Shown: in pieces, positions 1 through 9,500 of the stretch
Position numbering within the stretch: position 1 is the stretch's first letter
How the letters are laid out: each line of letters opens with the position of its first letter
Assembly (NCBI RefSeq): GCF_000374045.1
Contig: NZ_KB893348.1
Span: forward strand, 1-64,000
Direction: 5' to 3'
Origin: Segetibacter koreensis DSM 18137
GTDB taxonomy: Bacteria > Bacteroidota > Bacteroidia > Chitinophagales > Chitinophagaceae
Length of the DNA stretch: 64,000 bases
Notes under the pieces: generated by a model
Seen by the model: only the letters and a program-made list of their open reading frames with translations
Database searches by the model: none
What the model was told of the DNA's origin: nothing
Position numbers and translations under genes: made by a program

Positions 1-51
1 GCTATGAAGTACAACTGGCATCATAAGTACAAGGCCGATTCTTATTGGTGA
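1..51 (+). CDS. possible C-terminal tail of a gene cut by the window edge
   Basis: The first forward frame is open from base 1 to a TGA at 49-51 and would encode a Trp/Tyr/Lys-rich tail ending in ADSYW. The other two forward frames stop within the first 26 bases. Only 16 codons are visible, so this may equally be chance; no family can be named. Confidence 0.2.
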   Translation, partial: AMKYNWHHKYKADSYW

Positions 52-440
52 AACAATCCCGTCGGTGAAATTGGTTTTGCCTGCTTATAAGCACTTAACA
101 TTGTACAGCTATAGTACGGGGAAGAAAATTTTTAATCTTTAGCAGGCGCACTTATGATGCTTTATTAGTCAAACTCCAACCCTTACCCTTTCGCTTAACA
201 TCAATCCATTACTAAGGTGGCCTGGTGAAGAAAAAGTATTTGCATAACGTATTAAGAATTTTCGGAAGAAAAGAAAAAAATCCAGACAAGTTTATTCTAT
301 GACTAGAATCCTAGTTTCCCCAAGTACTCTATCTAATTTGTTTGCTTCTTGTGGCGAAAAATAGGGGCTCATGCACGCCTACAATTTTGATGCAGTGATA
401 AAAACCTCTATAACTGCTTGTTCTTTAATTGTTTATTGTA

Positions 441-519
441 GCATCAAAGCCGCATCAGCTTTTAAAAATCCGCATCAACGCTGTTTTACTGATGCGCTCT
501 TGATGCGAGTTTTGATGCG
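441..519. repeat. cluster of TGATGCG / CGCATCA heptamers in both orientations
   Basis: CGCATCA occurs at 451-457 and 471-477, and its reverse complement TGATGCG at 490-496, 501-507 and 513-519. A near copy GCATCAA lies at 441-447 and another, TTGATGCA, at 387-394. The two orientations face each other, so 471-477 can pair with 490-496 and 451-457 with 513-519. The cluster lies just beyond the stop of the small minus-strand reading frame at 533-769. It could be a set of protein-binding sites or a structured RNA end. Confidence 0.5.
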
Positions 520-532
520 CATATCTTTTTGA

Positions 533-769
533 TTAAGAAGAAGTTATACTAACGGCATCAAAATCATCAAGATTATTGAGGTCAAAAACCTTTTTTTTCA
601 CTGATAGTATAAACCTCCCTTTGATCGTAAATTCATAAATGCTTCCATCCGTTCCGAAACGGTATTGCAGATACATAAGAGAATTTGCCGTTGCCCTTAG
701 GTGGTATATGTTTGGACTACACTTCTTATTGCTCGGTTTTTTTTCCGTCAACCCTTTCTGAATCAACAA
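533..769 (-). CDS. small hypothetical protein, doubtful
   Basis: A 78-codon reading frame that begins with TTG; no ATG is available in frame near the start. The middle reads like a real soluble protein (mixed charged and hydrophobic, with IYEFTIKGRF and VFDLNNLDDF), which is why it is listed, but I recognise no family and see no good promoter. It may be the surviving end of a decayed gene in this gene-poor stretch. No membrane segment or signal peptide is visible. Confidence 0.2.
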   Translation of the reverse strand: MLIQKGLTEKKPSNKKCSPNIYHLRATANSLMYLQYRFGTDGSIYEFTIKGRFILSVKKKVFDLNNLDDFDAVSITSS

Positions 770-854
770 TAGGCTTCTAATAAGATTTCAATTACTTCTC
801 TACCTAATAGTGATAATTGATATTTAACTTGCTTACATTCACTAATAAAGATAT

Positions 855-870
855 GCTACGCAGTGCGTAG
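855..870. repeat. decayed copy of the palindrome found inside the nuclease gene
   Basis: GCTACGCAGTGCGTAG matches 15 of 16 bases of 1205-1220 inside the downstream nuclease gene. Here the outer arms have decayed: only CTAC/GTAG still pair around the loop. It lies about 50 bp before the nuclease start codon. Confidence 0.55.
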
Positions 871-921
871 TGAATTGGTGGTGCCTGGAACCTATAATAA
901 TAATAAAATCACTTCTAGGAA

Positions 922-1986
922 ATGGAGATTGAACAAAAGTTTGTCGCTGAGATAAGAAACTTACTGACTGCTGGGAGGCAAAAGGCGTATAACGCTATCA
1001 ACTTTATAATGGTTGAGACTTATTGGAGTGTTGGAAAACGGATAGTTGAAGAAGAGCAAAGGGGGAAGGAAAAAGCAGATTACGGATCCTTTCTTATAAA
1101 AGAACTTTCAAAACAATTGTCCGGTGAAATCGGGAAAGGGTTTTCTCAGGCTAATCTTCGCAATTTCAGGCAATTCTACCAAACGTTTCCTAGCGAGGAG
1201 ATTCGCTACCCAGTGCGTAGCGAATCTCAAGAAAACATAAAAGTTGCACTCCCTTCTGGGTTAAGAAAAGAGTTAACATGGACTCACTACAGGTTACTAA
1301 TGAGGGTAGAAAATGTTAATGGCCGACAATACTATTTAAATGAAGCTGCAAACCAGAACTGGAGCACCCGTGTTCTTGAACGAAATATCAATACTTTCTA
1401 TTACGAACGTTTACTTTCGTCCCAGAGCAAACAAGAAGTGCTAAAAAAATCTGGCGAATTAGAGAAACAATCACCGGCAGATTTCATTAAAGACCCTTAC
1501 ATCTTTGAATTTCTAAATATCCCCCAACCATATGATGTAAGTGAACAACACATTGAAACTGCTTTAATTAATAACCTTCAGCAATTTTTATTGGAGCTCG
1601 GCAAGGGCTTTTCTTTTATAGGCAGGCAATTTCGTATTAGTACCGAGACCTCTCATTTCTTTATTGATCTTGTTTTTTATAATTACATCCTTAAATGCTT
1701 CGTACTGTTTGACCTAAAAACAGGTAAGCTTACTCACCAGGACACAGGACAGATGGACATGTACATTAGAATGTTTGACGACCTCAAGCGAACGGAAGGA
1801 GATAACCCGACCATTGGCATCATCCTGTGCACTGAAAAAGAGGAAACGGTAGTTAAATATTCTATTCTTAACGGAAATGAACAGCTTTTTGCAACCAAGT
1901 ATCGGTTATATCTTCCTACCGAGCAAGAACTGGTAGCGGAAATTGAAAGGGAGAAACTATTAATCGCAGAACAGTTACAAAAATAA
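922..1986 (+). CDS. YhcG/DUF1016-family PDDEXK nuclease
   Basis: A 354-residue protein with the two-part build of the YhcG family. The N-terminal DUF1016 domain covers about residues 5-165 and includes the FSQANLRNFRQFY and LTWTHYRLL signatures. The C-terminal PDDEXK nuclease fold covers about 185-350, with Asp249 in FFIDLVFYN, the Asp264-x-Lys266 pair in FDLKTG, and Gln277 in the GQMDMY motif, so the active site looks intact. Members are often found beside restriction-modification and other defence genes, but their biochemical role is poorly settled; no methylase or restriction gene is near. The ATG at 922 fits the family start. Residues 93-102 are encoded by a perfect palindrome and lie in the family's variable loop between the two signatures. 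Confidence 0.9.
   Translation: MEIEQKFVAEIRNLLTAGRQKAYNAINFIMVETYWSVGKRIVEEEQRGKEKADYGSFLIKELSKQLSGEIGKGFSQANLRNFRQFYQTFPSEEIRYPVRSESQENIKVALPSGLRKELTWTHYRLLMRVENVNGRQYYLNEAANQNWSTRVLERNINTFYYERLLSSQSKQEVLKKSGELEKQSPADFIKDPYIFEFLNIPQPYDVSEQHIETALINNLQQFLLELGKGFSFIGRQFRISTETSHFFIDLVFYNYILKCFVLFDLKTGKLTHQDTGQMDMYIRMFDDLKRTEGDNPTIGIILCTEKEETVVKYSILNGNEQLFATKYRLYLPTEQELVAEIEREKLLIAEQLQK
1200..1226. repeat. 27-bp perfect palindrome inside the nuclease reading frame
   Basis: Ten-base arms GATTCGCTAC and GTAGCGAATC surround a 7-base loop CCAGTGC. The 27 bases equal nine codons, so such an element can be inserted without breaking the frame. A decayed copy of the core lies at 855-870. Confidence 0.75.
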
Positions 1987-2112
1987 ACAATCAAGCACGA
2001 CTGTCGTAAATGCTCTGCATTATGCTTGAAGAACTTTTACAATTCATTTACAGGTTTGGACAGCCAAAAAACAGAATCTGCAAAAAACCGTACAACAGGC
2101 CGTACAACAAAT

Positions 2113-2150
2113 AAAAAAAGCTCTGATAACCCATTGGCTATCAAAGCTTT
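2113..2150 (-). terminator. intrinsic terminator of tRNA-Phe
   Basis: On the minus strand a 12-bp stem (AAAGCTTTGATA with TATCAGAGCTTT, one G-U pair, 10-base loop) is followed by a run of seven T. It begins 14 bp past the 3' end of the tRNA gene. Confidence 0.8.
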
Positions 2151-2163
2151 AATAATAACAAAG

Positions 2164-2236
2164 TGGTGTGGGGCGGGATCGAACCGCCGACACAAGGATT
2201 TTCAGTCCTTTGCTCTACCGACTGAGCTACCGCACC
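2164..2236 (-). tRNA. tRNA-Phe (GAA anticodon)
   Basis: A 73-nt cloverleaf read on the minus strand: acceptor GGTGCGG, D-arm with GGTAGAGC, anticodon stem and loop GGACTGAAAATCC with GAA, T-arm GGCGG/TTCGATC/CCGCC, discriminator A. The terminal CCA is not encoded. The 3' acceptor strand is CCACACC, so position 5 is opposed by A (a C-A mismatch) where a perfect helix would need CCGCACC. It has its own promoter (2257-2264) and terminator (2113-2150). It marks the edge of the gene-poor stretch to the left. Confidence 0.93.
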
Positions 2237-2256
2237 AGCATTTTCCTTTCGGGTTG

Positions 2257-2264
2257 CAAATATA
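2257..2264 (-). promoter_or_regulatory. -7 promoter element of tRNA-Phe
   Basis: TATATTTG on the minus strand is an exact match to the Bacteroidota -7 consensus TAnnTTTG, 20 bp before the mature 5' end of the tRNA. No clear TTG -33 element is visible. Confidence 0.6.
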
Positions 2265-2348
2265 GGATGATAATTAAAAAGGAAAAATTTTAATTAAGAA
2301 AATACTAAAAAGAACGAATTTTAATACTTTCCTTTTTTCCTGTCTAAA

Positions 2349-3785
2349 TTAAAATTCACAATTTTTCGGGGTTCTGGCAAATGCGATCACATCTCTTATG
2401 TTTGTCATACCCGTAACAAATTGTACTAATCGCTCAAAACCTAATCCAAAACCTGCATGAGGTACTGTACCAAACCGACGGGTGTCTAAATACCAACTCA
2501 TTTCTTCTATTGGTATTTGCATTTCTCTCATTCTCTCCTCCAACTTTTCGAGCCTTTCTTCTCTTTGCGAACCACCTACTATTTCTCCAATTCCCGGCGC
2601 AAGAATATCCATTGCAGCGACAGTCTTGCCATCTTCGTTTTGACGCATGTAGAAGGCTTTAATTTCTTTAGGATATCCAGTAACTATTACCGGCTTTTTA
2701 AAGTGTTTTTCTACCAGGTATCTTTCATGCTCACTTTGTAAATCAATCCCCCATTTCACATCATACTTAAATTTCTTCTTTTTGTATGCCGGGCTTTCAA
2801 GAAGAATATCGATCGCTTGTGTATAGGTGATCCTTTCAAAATTATTATTTAAAACAAATTCCAGCTTTTCTATCAGCCCAAACTCGCTTCGCTCGTTTTG
2901 CGGCTTCTGTTTTTCCTCTTCTGCAAGTCGTGAATTTAAAAACTCTACGTCTTCGCGGTTATTTTCTATCGCATATTGTATAAGATATTTCATAAACTCC
3001 TCGGCCAGGTTCATGTTATCTTCTATATCGCAAAAGGCCATTTCAGGTTCTATCATCCAAAACTCGGCAAGATGTCGAGTTGTGTTAGAATTTTCTGCCC
3101 TAAAGGTGGGTCCAAAAGTATAAATTTCACTAAATGCCATTGCTCCAAGCTCACCTTCCAACTGACCGCTTACAGTAAGATTAGTGCTCTTTCCAAAAAA
3201 GTCTTCTTTAAAATCAATGCTGCCGTCTTCAGTTGTAGGAGGATTTCCAAGTGGCAAAGTAGTTACACGAAACATTTCTCCTGCGCCCTCTGCATCTGAT
3301 GACGTAATGATAGGGGTGTGCAAGTAAACAAAACCCTTGTCATTAAAAAATTTATGAACTGCGAAAGCGAGCGAGTGCCTGATGCGAAATACAGAACCAA
3401 ATGTATTTGTGCGAAAACGCAAATGTGCTATTTCTCTTAAAAATTCAAGACTGTGTTTTTTTGGCTGTAGCGGATATTTATCTGCATCACTATCTCCCAA
3501 AACTTCTATAGATGAAGCCTTTACTTCTATAGTTTGTCCTTTACCTAATGACGGAACTACCTTCCCGGTTATTTTTAAAGAAGATCCTGTGGTTATCCTT
3601 TTTATAGTTGTTTCGTCTAATAAACCAAGCTCTGCCACTACTTGAAGATTATTATTTGTACTGCCATCGTTCAAAGCTATAAACTGGTTATTACGAAATG
3701 TTCGAACCCAACCCATTACTGTTACTTCATTGCCTGTTTCAACTGATTCCAACAGATGTTTTATCTTTACCCGTTTATTAAACAT
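2349..3785 (-). CDS. asnS: asparagine--tRNA ligase
   Basis: Charges tRNA-Asn with asparagine in the cytoplasm. At 478 residues it has the normal length for bacterial AsnRS. An OB-fold anticodon-binding domain covers about residues 15-105 ([14 protein letters not shown]). The class II catalytic core follows, with motif 1 near 141-164, motif 2 FRAE...EFWM at 228-244 and motif 3 GFGLGFER at 445-452. The C-terminus ends in NCEF, the usual AsnRS ending, which separates it from AspRS. It starts with ATG, 20 bp after an exact TAnnTTTG element. It is transcribed in the same direction as tRNA-Phe, but the tRNA has its own promoter 93 bp downstream of this stop. Confidence 0.97.
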   Translation of the reverse strand: MFNKRVKIKHLLESVETGNEVTVMGWVRTFRNNQFIALNDGSTNNNLQVVAELGLLDETTIKRITTGSSLKITGKVVPSLGKGQTIEVKASSIEVLGDSDADKYPLQPKKHSLEFLREIAHLRFRTNTFGSVFRIRHSLAFAVHKFFNDKGFVYLHTPIITSSDAEGAGEMFRVTTLPLGNPPTTEDGSIDFKEDFFGKSTNLTVSGQLEGELGAMAFSEIYTFGPTFRAENSNTTRHLAEFWMIEPEMAFCDIEDNMNLAEEFMKYLIQYAIENNREDVEFLNSRLAEEEKQKPQNERSEFGLIEKLEFVLNNNFERITYTQAIDILLESPAYKKKKFKYDVKWGIDLQSEHERYLVEKHFKKPVIVTGYPKEIKAFYMRQNEDGKTVAAMDILAPGIGEIVGGSQREERLEKLEERMREMQIPIEEMSWYLDTRRFGTVPHAGFGLGFERLVQFVTGMTNIRDVIAFARTPKNCEF

Positions 3786-4739
3786 AGTCTGATTTTATAA
3801 GACGGCAAAGATAAGGGGTTGTAGTTTTGCAGCTTGGTTTACCACTTTTGATATTTTTACCATTTAAAAAATTGTCTTTTGCATAATAAAAAAAATTTGT
3901 AACTTACAGAACTTATTTGTTGCAAAAACTTCAGTACTGTTAATAACAAAATAAGCTTACTTTTTCAAAACAACGGGTCTTACAATTTTAGGTTATAGTT
4001 CGGCAGTATTTAATTTCTAAACTCCAAATGCCTAATTTATAGTAACACAATTATTCTTCTTAAATCTTTAGCAATTGCTATTTATCTTCAAAGAAATGAA
4101 TGTATGGTTTTAATGGAAGTTAAAGAAATATCCCTTCGTATGGCGCTCTTTTGATCAGAAAAAATATAATAAAAAGTTGGCCGTGTACAAAACAAACTAT
4201 TGAAACAAACGTTCCTAATAAAATAAAATATTAAAACATAAAATAAAAAGAGACATTTTTAAGATTGGCACGAAGTTTTTGAGGTAAAAAGTAAGTGGTA
4301 GTGAGTAAATCTTTTGAAATTATAATAAGAGGATTTTAATAAAGAGGAAGTTCTTAAAATTGTAGGCTGATGAATTGAGAGTACTAAACTCAGCATAACA
4401 CATCTCCTGTCATAATTATTTCGTGAAAACCAATCTATATCAAAAAAATAAAATCAGGTTGTATAATCGCCAAAAAATAGAAAAACTTACTGCAAACAAT
4501 GCAAATTTTACTTTACCCATTGCTAATACCTTAAAAACTTCTTATAATATCATGAAAAATGTAAAATAATTTTAAAATTTATTGATTTTCAAAAATGTAT
4601 CGTAAACTTGCATTGAAATTCAAAGCTGATCAGAAGCACCACTCTTTATATATCAGTTTTTAGGTTTTCCCAATTTCATTTTATTCAAATATTTTCCTTT
4701 TCACCTTGGATGGTTTGAGTTTAACTATCAAAATTATTT
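3786..4739. other. 954-bp intergenic region between asnS and rho
   Basis: Very AT-rich, with no reading frame that looks coding on either strand. The first 30 bp hold the asnS promoter. The rest precedes rho and could be a long untranslated leader; I found no exact TAnnTTTG element on the plus strand and no convincing terminator hairpin. The length is unusual beside the short gaps elsewhere in this window. Confidence 0.6.
3806..3813 (-). promoter_or_regulatory. -7 promoter element of asnS
   Basis: TATCTTTG on the minus strand matches TAnnTTTG exactly, 20 bp before the asnS ATG. Confidence 0.55.
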
Positions 4740-6392
4740 ATGTACGACATAGCGCAATTGAATGACATGCTTGTTCCTGAACTTAAGGATATAGCAGATC
4801 AACTGAGTATTCCCCATGCTCAAAAAACAGATAAAAAAGACTTAATTTATAAAATATTAGACCGTCAGGCGGCAGTTGATGGGTCCGATAAATCGACTGT
4901 AGCGGAAAGGCCAAGGCGCAAACGCATTGCAAAAGCTACAGCCTCTGCACCTGTTGAGGAAACCCCCACAACAGCACCAGAAGTAAGTAAGCCTGAACCA
5001 GAAGAAACTCTTAAAAAAGAAAATTATAAAAATGCCGGACAAAAACGCGGACGGCGACCAAAAGAACCAAAAAACGAGGCACAACTAGAGTTTAACACAT
5101 CTAATAACGTAGCTGAGGTAGCGGAAACTAAAGGTGACAGTGAAAACGTAAACGGAACTGATGCTTTAGAAGAAACACAGGCTGTAGATGACATACCAGT
5201 GGTACAGCAACAAGCGCCTACCAATAAATTTCACCAACAAAGCCAAAGAAGAGAGCAAGCTTTTAATATAGAATTTGACGGCGTAATACAAAGTGAAGGT
5301 GTGTTGGAAATGATGCCTGATGGTTATGGCTTCCTTCGCTCGTCTGATTACAATTACTTATCATCTCCCGACGATGTTTATGTTTCTCCTTCACAGATAA
5401 AGTTGTTTGGTTTAAAAACAGGTGATACGGTTTCCGGCTTTGTTCGTCCTCCAAAAGAAGGCGAAAAATATTTTGCTCTGTTAAAGGTTGAATTTATTAA
5501 TGGCAAAGGACCAGAGGAGGTTCGTGACCGTGTACCATTTGATTATCTGACACCACTTTTTCCTTACGAAAAGCTTAATTTATTTACTACTTCAAACAAT
5601 TTCAGTACGCGCATTATCGACCTCTTTACACCTATAGGAAAAGGTCAGCGTGGATTGATTGTGGCTCAACCAAAAGTTGGTAAAACTGTATTGCTTAAAG
5701 AAGTTGCCAATGCAATTGCAGCTAATCACCCTGAATGTTACTTAATGGTGGTGTTGATAGATGAACGCCCGGAGGAAGTAACCGACATGGAACGTAGTGT
5801 TAAAGCGGAAGTTATTGCCTCTACGTTTGATGAGCCGGCTGAAAAACATGTAAAGGTATCCTCAATTGCACTGCAAAAAGCGAAACGCCTTGTTGAGTGT
5901 GGGCACGATGTTGTAATCTTACTTGATAGTATTACACGTTTGGCAAGGGCACATAATACAGTTGCTCCATCAAGTGGTAAAGTATTAAGTGGTGGTGTAG
6001 AGGCAAATGCAATGCAAAAGCCAAAACAATTTTTTGGCGCAGCCAGAAAAATAGAACATGGCGGTTCATTAACCATTCTGGCAACAGCATTGATTGAAAC
6101 AGGTTCGAAAATGGATGAAGTAATTTTTGAAGAGTTTAAAGGAACAGGAAACATGGAACTACAACTTGATCGCAGGTTGGCGAACAGACGTATTTTCCCT
6201 GCCATTGACCTTGTGTCATCTTCAACCCGTCGCGACGATTTGTTGCTTGATAAAGAAACACTTCAAAGAATGAACATTCTTCGTTTATACATGAACGATA
6301 TGAACACTGAAGAGGCAATGAATGAATTGCTAAAGAGAATGCGTGGAACAAAAGACAACACTGAGTTTCTTGCAAGTATGAACGGAAGATAA
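4740..6392 (+). CDS. rho: transcription termination factor Rho
   Basis: Hexameric RNA helicase that ends transcription. It has 550 residues, longer than the roughly 420 of E. coli Rho. The order is Rho-N (SAP-like) residues 1-45; a low-complexity insert rich in Glu, Pro, Lys and Thr at about 48-172; the cold-shock-like RNA-binding domain at about 175-250 ([13 protein letters not shown]); then the RecA-type ATPase with Walker [13 protein letters not shown] at 305-316 and Walker B VVILLDS. The insert between the first two domains is typical of Bacteroidota Rho. An intrinsic hairpin terminator follows at 6412-6443. The 954 bp before the gene has no coding content and may hold a regulatory leader, as rho is autoregulated in E. 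coli. Confidence 0.97.
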   Translation: MYDIAQLNDMLVPELKDIADQLSIPHAQKTDKKDLIYKILDRQAAVDGSDKSTVAERPRRKRIAKATASAPVEETPTTAPEVSKPEPEETLKKENYKNAGQKRGRRPKEPKNEAQLEFNTSNNVAEVAETKGDSENVNGTDALEETQAVDDIPVVQQQAPTNKFHQQSQRREQAFNIEFDGVIQSEGVLEMMPDGYGFLRSSDYNYLSSPDDVYVSPSQIKLFGLKTGDTVSGFVRPPKEGEKYFALLKVEFINGKGPEEVRDRVPFDYLTPLFPYEKLNLFTTSNNFSTRIIDLFTPIGKGQRGLIVAQPKVGKTVLLKEVANAIAANHPECYLMVVLIDERPEEVTDMERSVKAEVIASTFDEPAEKHVKVSSIALQKAKRLVECGHDVVILLDSITRLARAHNTVAPSSGKVLSGGVEANAMQKPKQFFGAARKIEHGGSLTILATALIETGSKMDEVIFEEFKGTGNMELQLDRRLANRRIFPAIDLVSSSTRRDDLLLDKETLQRMNILRLYMNDMNTEEAMNELLKRMRGTKDNTEFLASMNGR

Positions 6393-6411
6393 GAGATCGG
6401 AGAAAATATAT

Positions 6412-6443
6412 AAAAAAAGTCACTTTTTAAAAGTGGCTTTTTT
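6412..6443 (+). terminator. intrinsic terminator after rho
   Basis: The stem AGTCACTTT/AAAGTGGCT (one G-U pair) is flanked by seven A before and seven T after, 20 bp past the rho stop. The A and T tracts extend the stem and make it work in both directions. Confidence 0.8.
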
Positions 6444-6644
6444 TGTTTTACCTCTTTTGTCCTTAATGAAGCTTCTCTGTTTACTCTCAAATATTTAGAA
6501 TTGATTTGGGTATGAATAGAACAGGTTTAATTCAGGTCATCCTAAAGCCCAGGATCATGAAAAGAAAAGGTTCTATTAGTAGAAGAGCCATTTTTGGTAT
6601 GGAAAAAAAATCTTGCAAAAATTTAGAGTTTTTTCCATTGATTA

Positions 6645-6686
6645 CATTAAAAAAGCCATCCCTTCTACTGGATGGCTTTTTTAATG
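6645..6686 (-). terminator. intrinsic terminator after the secreted metalloprotease gene
   Basis: Perfect 17-bp arms (CATTAAAAAAGCCATCC and its reverse complement) around an 8-base loop. On the minus strand the GGATGGC stem side is followed by TTTTTT inside the arm. It lies 17 bp past the protease stop and is probably bidirectional. Confidence 0.8.
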
Positions 6687-6702
6687 TTGTTCTTGACACT
6701 TT

Positions 6703-9231
6703 TTATTGTACCATTATTTTATTAGTAGTAGTACCGGTATCTGAAGCGAGAGTTAAAAAATAAACTCCCCTATTCAATCCTTTCAAGGGAATTTGAATTT
6801 CTTCACCTATGTTGAGTGTCCCGAAACTTTTTAGAAAAACTTCCCTTCCTAAAGCATCAGTTAAACGCACTGTTACCTGCTTCAAATCGGCAAGTATACG
6901 AATGGAGCTTTTGTTTATGGCAGGGTTTGGATAGACAGTGTATTTCACCCCGGCTTTGTCGAGAGCTACACTTACAATTTTTGTATAAGTAAATCGACCG
7001 GCTTTATCTATCTGCTTTATCCGGTAGTAATTTACACCCTGGTATGGTTTGCTATCGTTAAACAGATATTTACTGAGGCTATCAGGATTATTTACTGCAT
7101 TTATTTTACCAAGAGAAACGAAATCGGTACCATTTATACTTCTTTCTATTTCATAACTAAGACTATCAATTTCGCTTGTAGCCTGCCATTGAAGGTTTAC
7201 AGTATTATTTATATCTTTTTTGCCTGTGAAAACAAAAGGTTCAATCTTAAAATTTTTATTGGAGATATCGAAAAAAATGTTATCAATAGCTTTTATTCTT
7301 ATTCTTGCCGTAGTAGTTACATTATCGGGTACTACTATTTCTTCTGACCCATCATTTGGTGTACTTGCAAGCACAGTAACAGGGAATGTTTGACCACCAT
7401 CGGTAGATAGTTCTATTGCAACGTTAGTACAATTCACCGGAGCAAGATTTGTGTTATTAACACTCCAGGTAATTATTTTGAAAGTACCACTATTCCATGT
7501 AGCGGCAGTATCTGGTTGCGTTACTTTAAAAGGTCCGGCTTTCCCGTTAACTGTTACCGATGTCTCTCCAAAACATACACCACCCCCTCCCGAATGATTA
7601 TCACGAGCTGTCAAACGAAATTTTAGCGAACGGGAATAGGTAGGAAGAATCTCGCCTATGGTAGTAGTATTGTTCAAAATATCACTAAGTTTTGGAAAGT
7701 AACGTACAGGAGTGGTAACCGGCGGAAAGGAACGGAAAATAGGTGCATCACCTTTAGGAGCATTCCATTCGCCAAACGGACCTCCTACATTTATTTCTTC
7801 CCAGCTGTACAAAAGAGCGTCCTTGTCGGCGTCAGTGGCAGAGCCGGTAAGCACAAACGGAGTTGATCTTGGAATGGTATAACTGGCTCCGGCATTTACA
7901 ACCGGAGGATTATTACCAGTAGCTGTTTTTACCGCGCAATCACTGCCATTGCCATTTGTAATATAATCAGTTATTTCATTAAAGCTGATTGCATGAAATT
8001 GGGGGTCACTGTTTGCCTGAAGATCGTTTGAAGCATCACAAATGCCCGCATAGCCCATAATCGTGCTTCCACTTCCGGGTTCAGCGTTCGAGGTGGAATT
8101 TCCATTACCGCTGCAATTGCCCGTAGTGGCGTTGAAAGTATGGTTAGCACCAAACTCATGGCCCATTTCGTGCGCGACATAATCGATATCAAACGGATCG
8201 CCTGAAGGAGGAGAATTTCCTGTTACACCACTTGCTTTCGATCCATTAATACATACTACTCCAACTTCTGCAAGTCCCCCACTTTGGGTGCTTAATGTAT
8301 GGCCAATGTCATAGTTGTCTGCACCAATAATGTTATCAATATTAGACTGGCTTTCATTTATAAGAACATTTGCATCATCATTTCCTTTAAAAGGATCTTT
8401 GGTTGAATCTGTAAAGACTATTTTATCATTATTTGTAACCAGCACTAACCTGATATCTAGTTCACTTTCATATATTCCATTAACCCGGTTTATAGTAGTA
8501 ACCATAGCAGCCAAAGTCTGGCTTATTGTTGCCGTTGCTCCTGCTACAGCATTTGCATATTCGCCGGTACATGCAACCGCAAGACGATAGGTTCTTAACG
8601 TTCCTCCAATACACTGGGCCCCCTGCGGTCGCGCTGCCGTTATTCCTTTGTTTAAAATCTCTTTGCTAACAATAGTTCCATTTTCAATAAAAGGGCTTTT
8701 TTGCCGAACATCCTTTTTAAAGTAAGAGATATAGTTCGTTAATGTTTCCTGAACATAAGGATCAATAAAGACTGAGCCCTTGATCTGCGAAAGTATCATA
8801 GCATGAAAACCTCGCTCTGACCAATCAAGTTTAATGGTGGCATAAGGGTCATCAATGCCTTGGCCGTTGTACGTTTTTATCTCAGGAAATTTTGCTGCTA
8901 ATCCTGGCTCCATCATTGAAGTCTCTACCAGGCGAAACCTGTTAAAACTACCATCAGGCATAGGAACGGTAATAATTAAGTTACTTTTTTTTGCAGTTTC
9001 ACTAAATTCCTTTGGTATTGTTTTTAAGAAAGAGCTGAGTTTTGATGTGTCTAAAACTAATGTCCGGTACTGTTGAGGAATAATTTTTCTCTGTTTGTTA
9101 CCTAGAGGAATTTTTGTTTCTAAAATATCCTTCCAAAAGTTATTTTGAGCCGATGCAGAATAACAAGAAATAATTATCAGGAGGATTAACGCAGGCTTTT
9201 TACAAAAAATTTTCATAAGTTTATTCGTCAC
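6703..9231 (-). CDS. secreted M12B-like zinc metalloprotease with type IX secretion tail
   Basis: An 842-residue exported protease. Residues 1-29 form a signal peptide ending at SASAQ. A propeptide-like region runs to about 200. The catalytic domain of about 205-420 carries HEMGHEFGANH at 354-364, the HExxHxxGxxH zinc site of metzincins, and a Met-turn STIMGYAG about 40 residues later. Ig/fibronectin-like modules fill about 430-750. The last 80 residues are a type IX C-terminal sorting domain (YTVYPNPA start, GVYFLTL near the end), so the protein should cross the outer membrane by the T9SS and be anchored or released. The substrate is unknown. The ATG at 9231 is supported by the signal peptide. 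Confidence 0.93.
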   Translation of the reverse strand: MTNKLMKIFCKKPALILLIIISCYSASAQNNFWKDILETKIPLGNKQRKIIPQQYRTLVLDTSKLSSFLKTIPKEFSETAKKSNLIITVPMPDGSFNRFRLVETSMMEPGLAAKFPEIKTYNGQGIDDPYATIKLDWSERGFHAMILSQIKGSVFIDPYVQETLTNYISYFKKDVRQKSPFIENGTIVSKEILNKGITAARPQGAQCIGGTLRTYRLAVACTGEYANAVAGATATISQTLAAMVTTINRVNGIYESELDIRLVLVTNNDKIVFTDSTKDPFKGNDDANVLINESQSNIDNIIGADNYDIGHTLSTQSGGLAEVGVVCINGSKASGVTGNSPPSGDPFDIDYVAHEMGHEFGANHTFNATTGNCSGNGNSTSNAEPGSGSTIMGYAGICDASNDLQANSDPQFHAISFNEITDYITNGNGSDCAVKTATGNNPPVVNAGASYTIPRSTPFVLTGSATDADKDALLYSWEEINVGGPFGEWNAPKGDAPIFRSFPPVTTPVRYFPKLSDILNNTTTIGEILPTYSRSLKFRLTARDNHSGGGGVCFGETSVTVNGKAGPFKVTQPDTAATWNSGTFKIITWSVNNTNLAPVNCTNVAIELSTDGGQTFPVTVLASTPNDGSEEIVVPDNVTTTARIRIKAIDNIFFDISNKNFKIEPFVFTGKKDINNTVNLQWQATSEIDSLSYEIERSINGTDFVSLGKINAVNNPDSLSKYLFNDSKPYQGVNYYRIKQIDKAGRFTYTKIVSVALDKAGVKYTVYPNPAINKSSIRILADLKQVTVRLTDALGREVFLKSFGTLNIGEEIQIPLKGLNRGVYFLTLASDTGTTTNKIMVQ

Positions 9232-9500
9232 AACAGAATTGTGGATGGATTAATTTGAATGTAATATTACTAATAATTCAATAACCTGCTCAGCCAAAAT
9301 ATTTGTACTTTAACATTTCAAAAATCAATTACGCCTTGTATTAAATAAAGTTCATGATTGATCATATCTAAAGAAATTGTTTGTATTTATTACCAGAAAG
9401 CGTTTAAGTTTTATTGTAGCCATTATGCAAGTTTTAATTATCATCCGATTGATTCTAAACTCTCTGGCTTACCTTTAATTTTTAATTAAACTAAAATTAA

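Noticed and set aside
18-160. 11-bp inverted repeat GCATCATAAGT (18-28) and ACTTATGATGC (150-160), possible ends of a small mobile element
   Set aside because: No flanking target duplication, no second copy and AT-rich arms; chance is not excluded.
2090-2111. Direct repeat CCGTACAACA next to the tRNA-Phe terminator as an attachment site
   Set aside because: Both copies are adjacent, do not match the tRNA 3' end, and no integrase is present.
2026-2265. 79-codon plus-strand frame overlapping tRNA-Phe
   Set aside because: It reads through the tRNA gene and its terminator; not coding.
6506-6763. 85-codon plus-strand frame after rho
   Set aside because: It crosses a strong terminator and the end of the protease gene on the other strand; composition is not coding-like.
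7971-9076. Several frames on either strand inside the metalloprotease gene
   Set aside because: Shadows of a gene with clear domains; the same holds for frames inside rho, feoB, asnS, the exporter and tamB.
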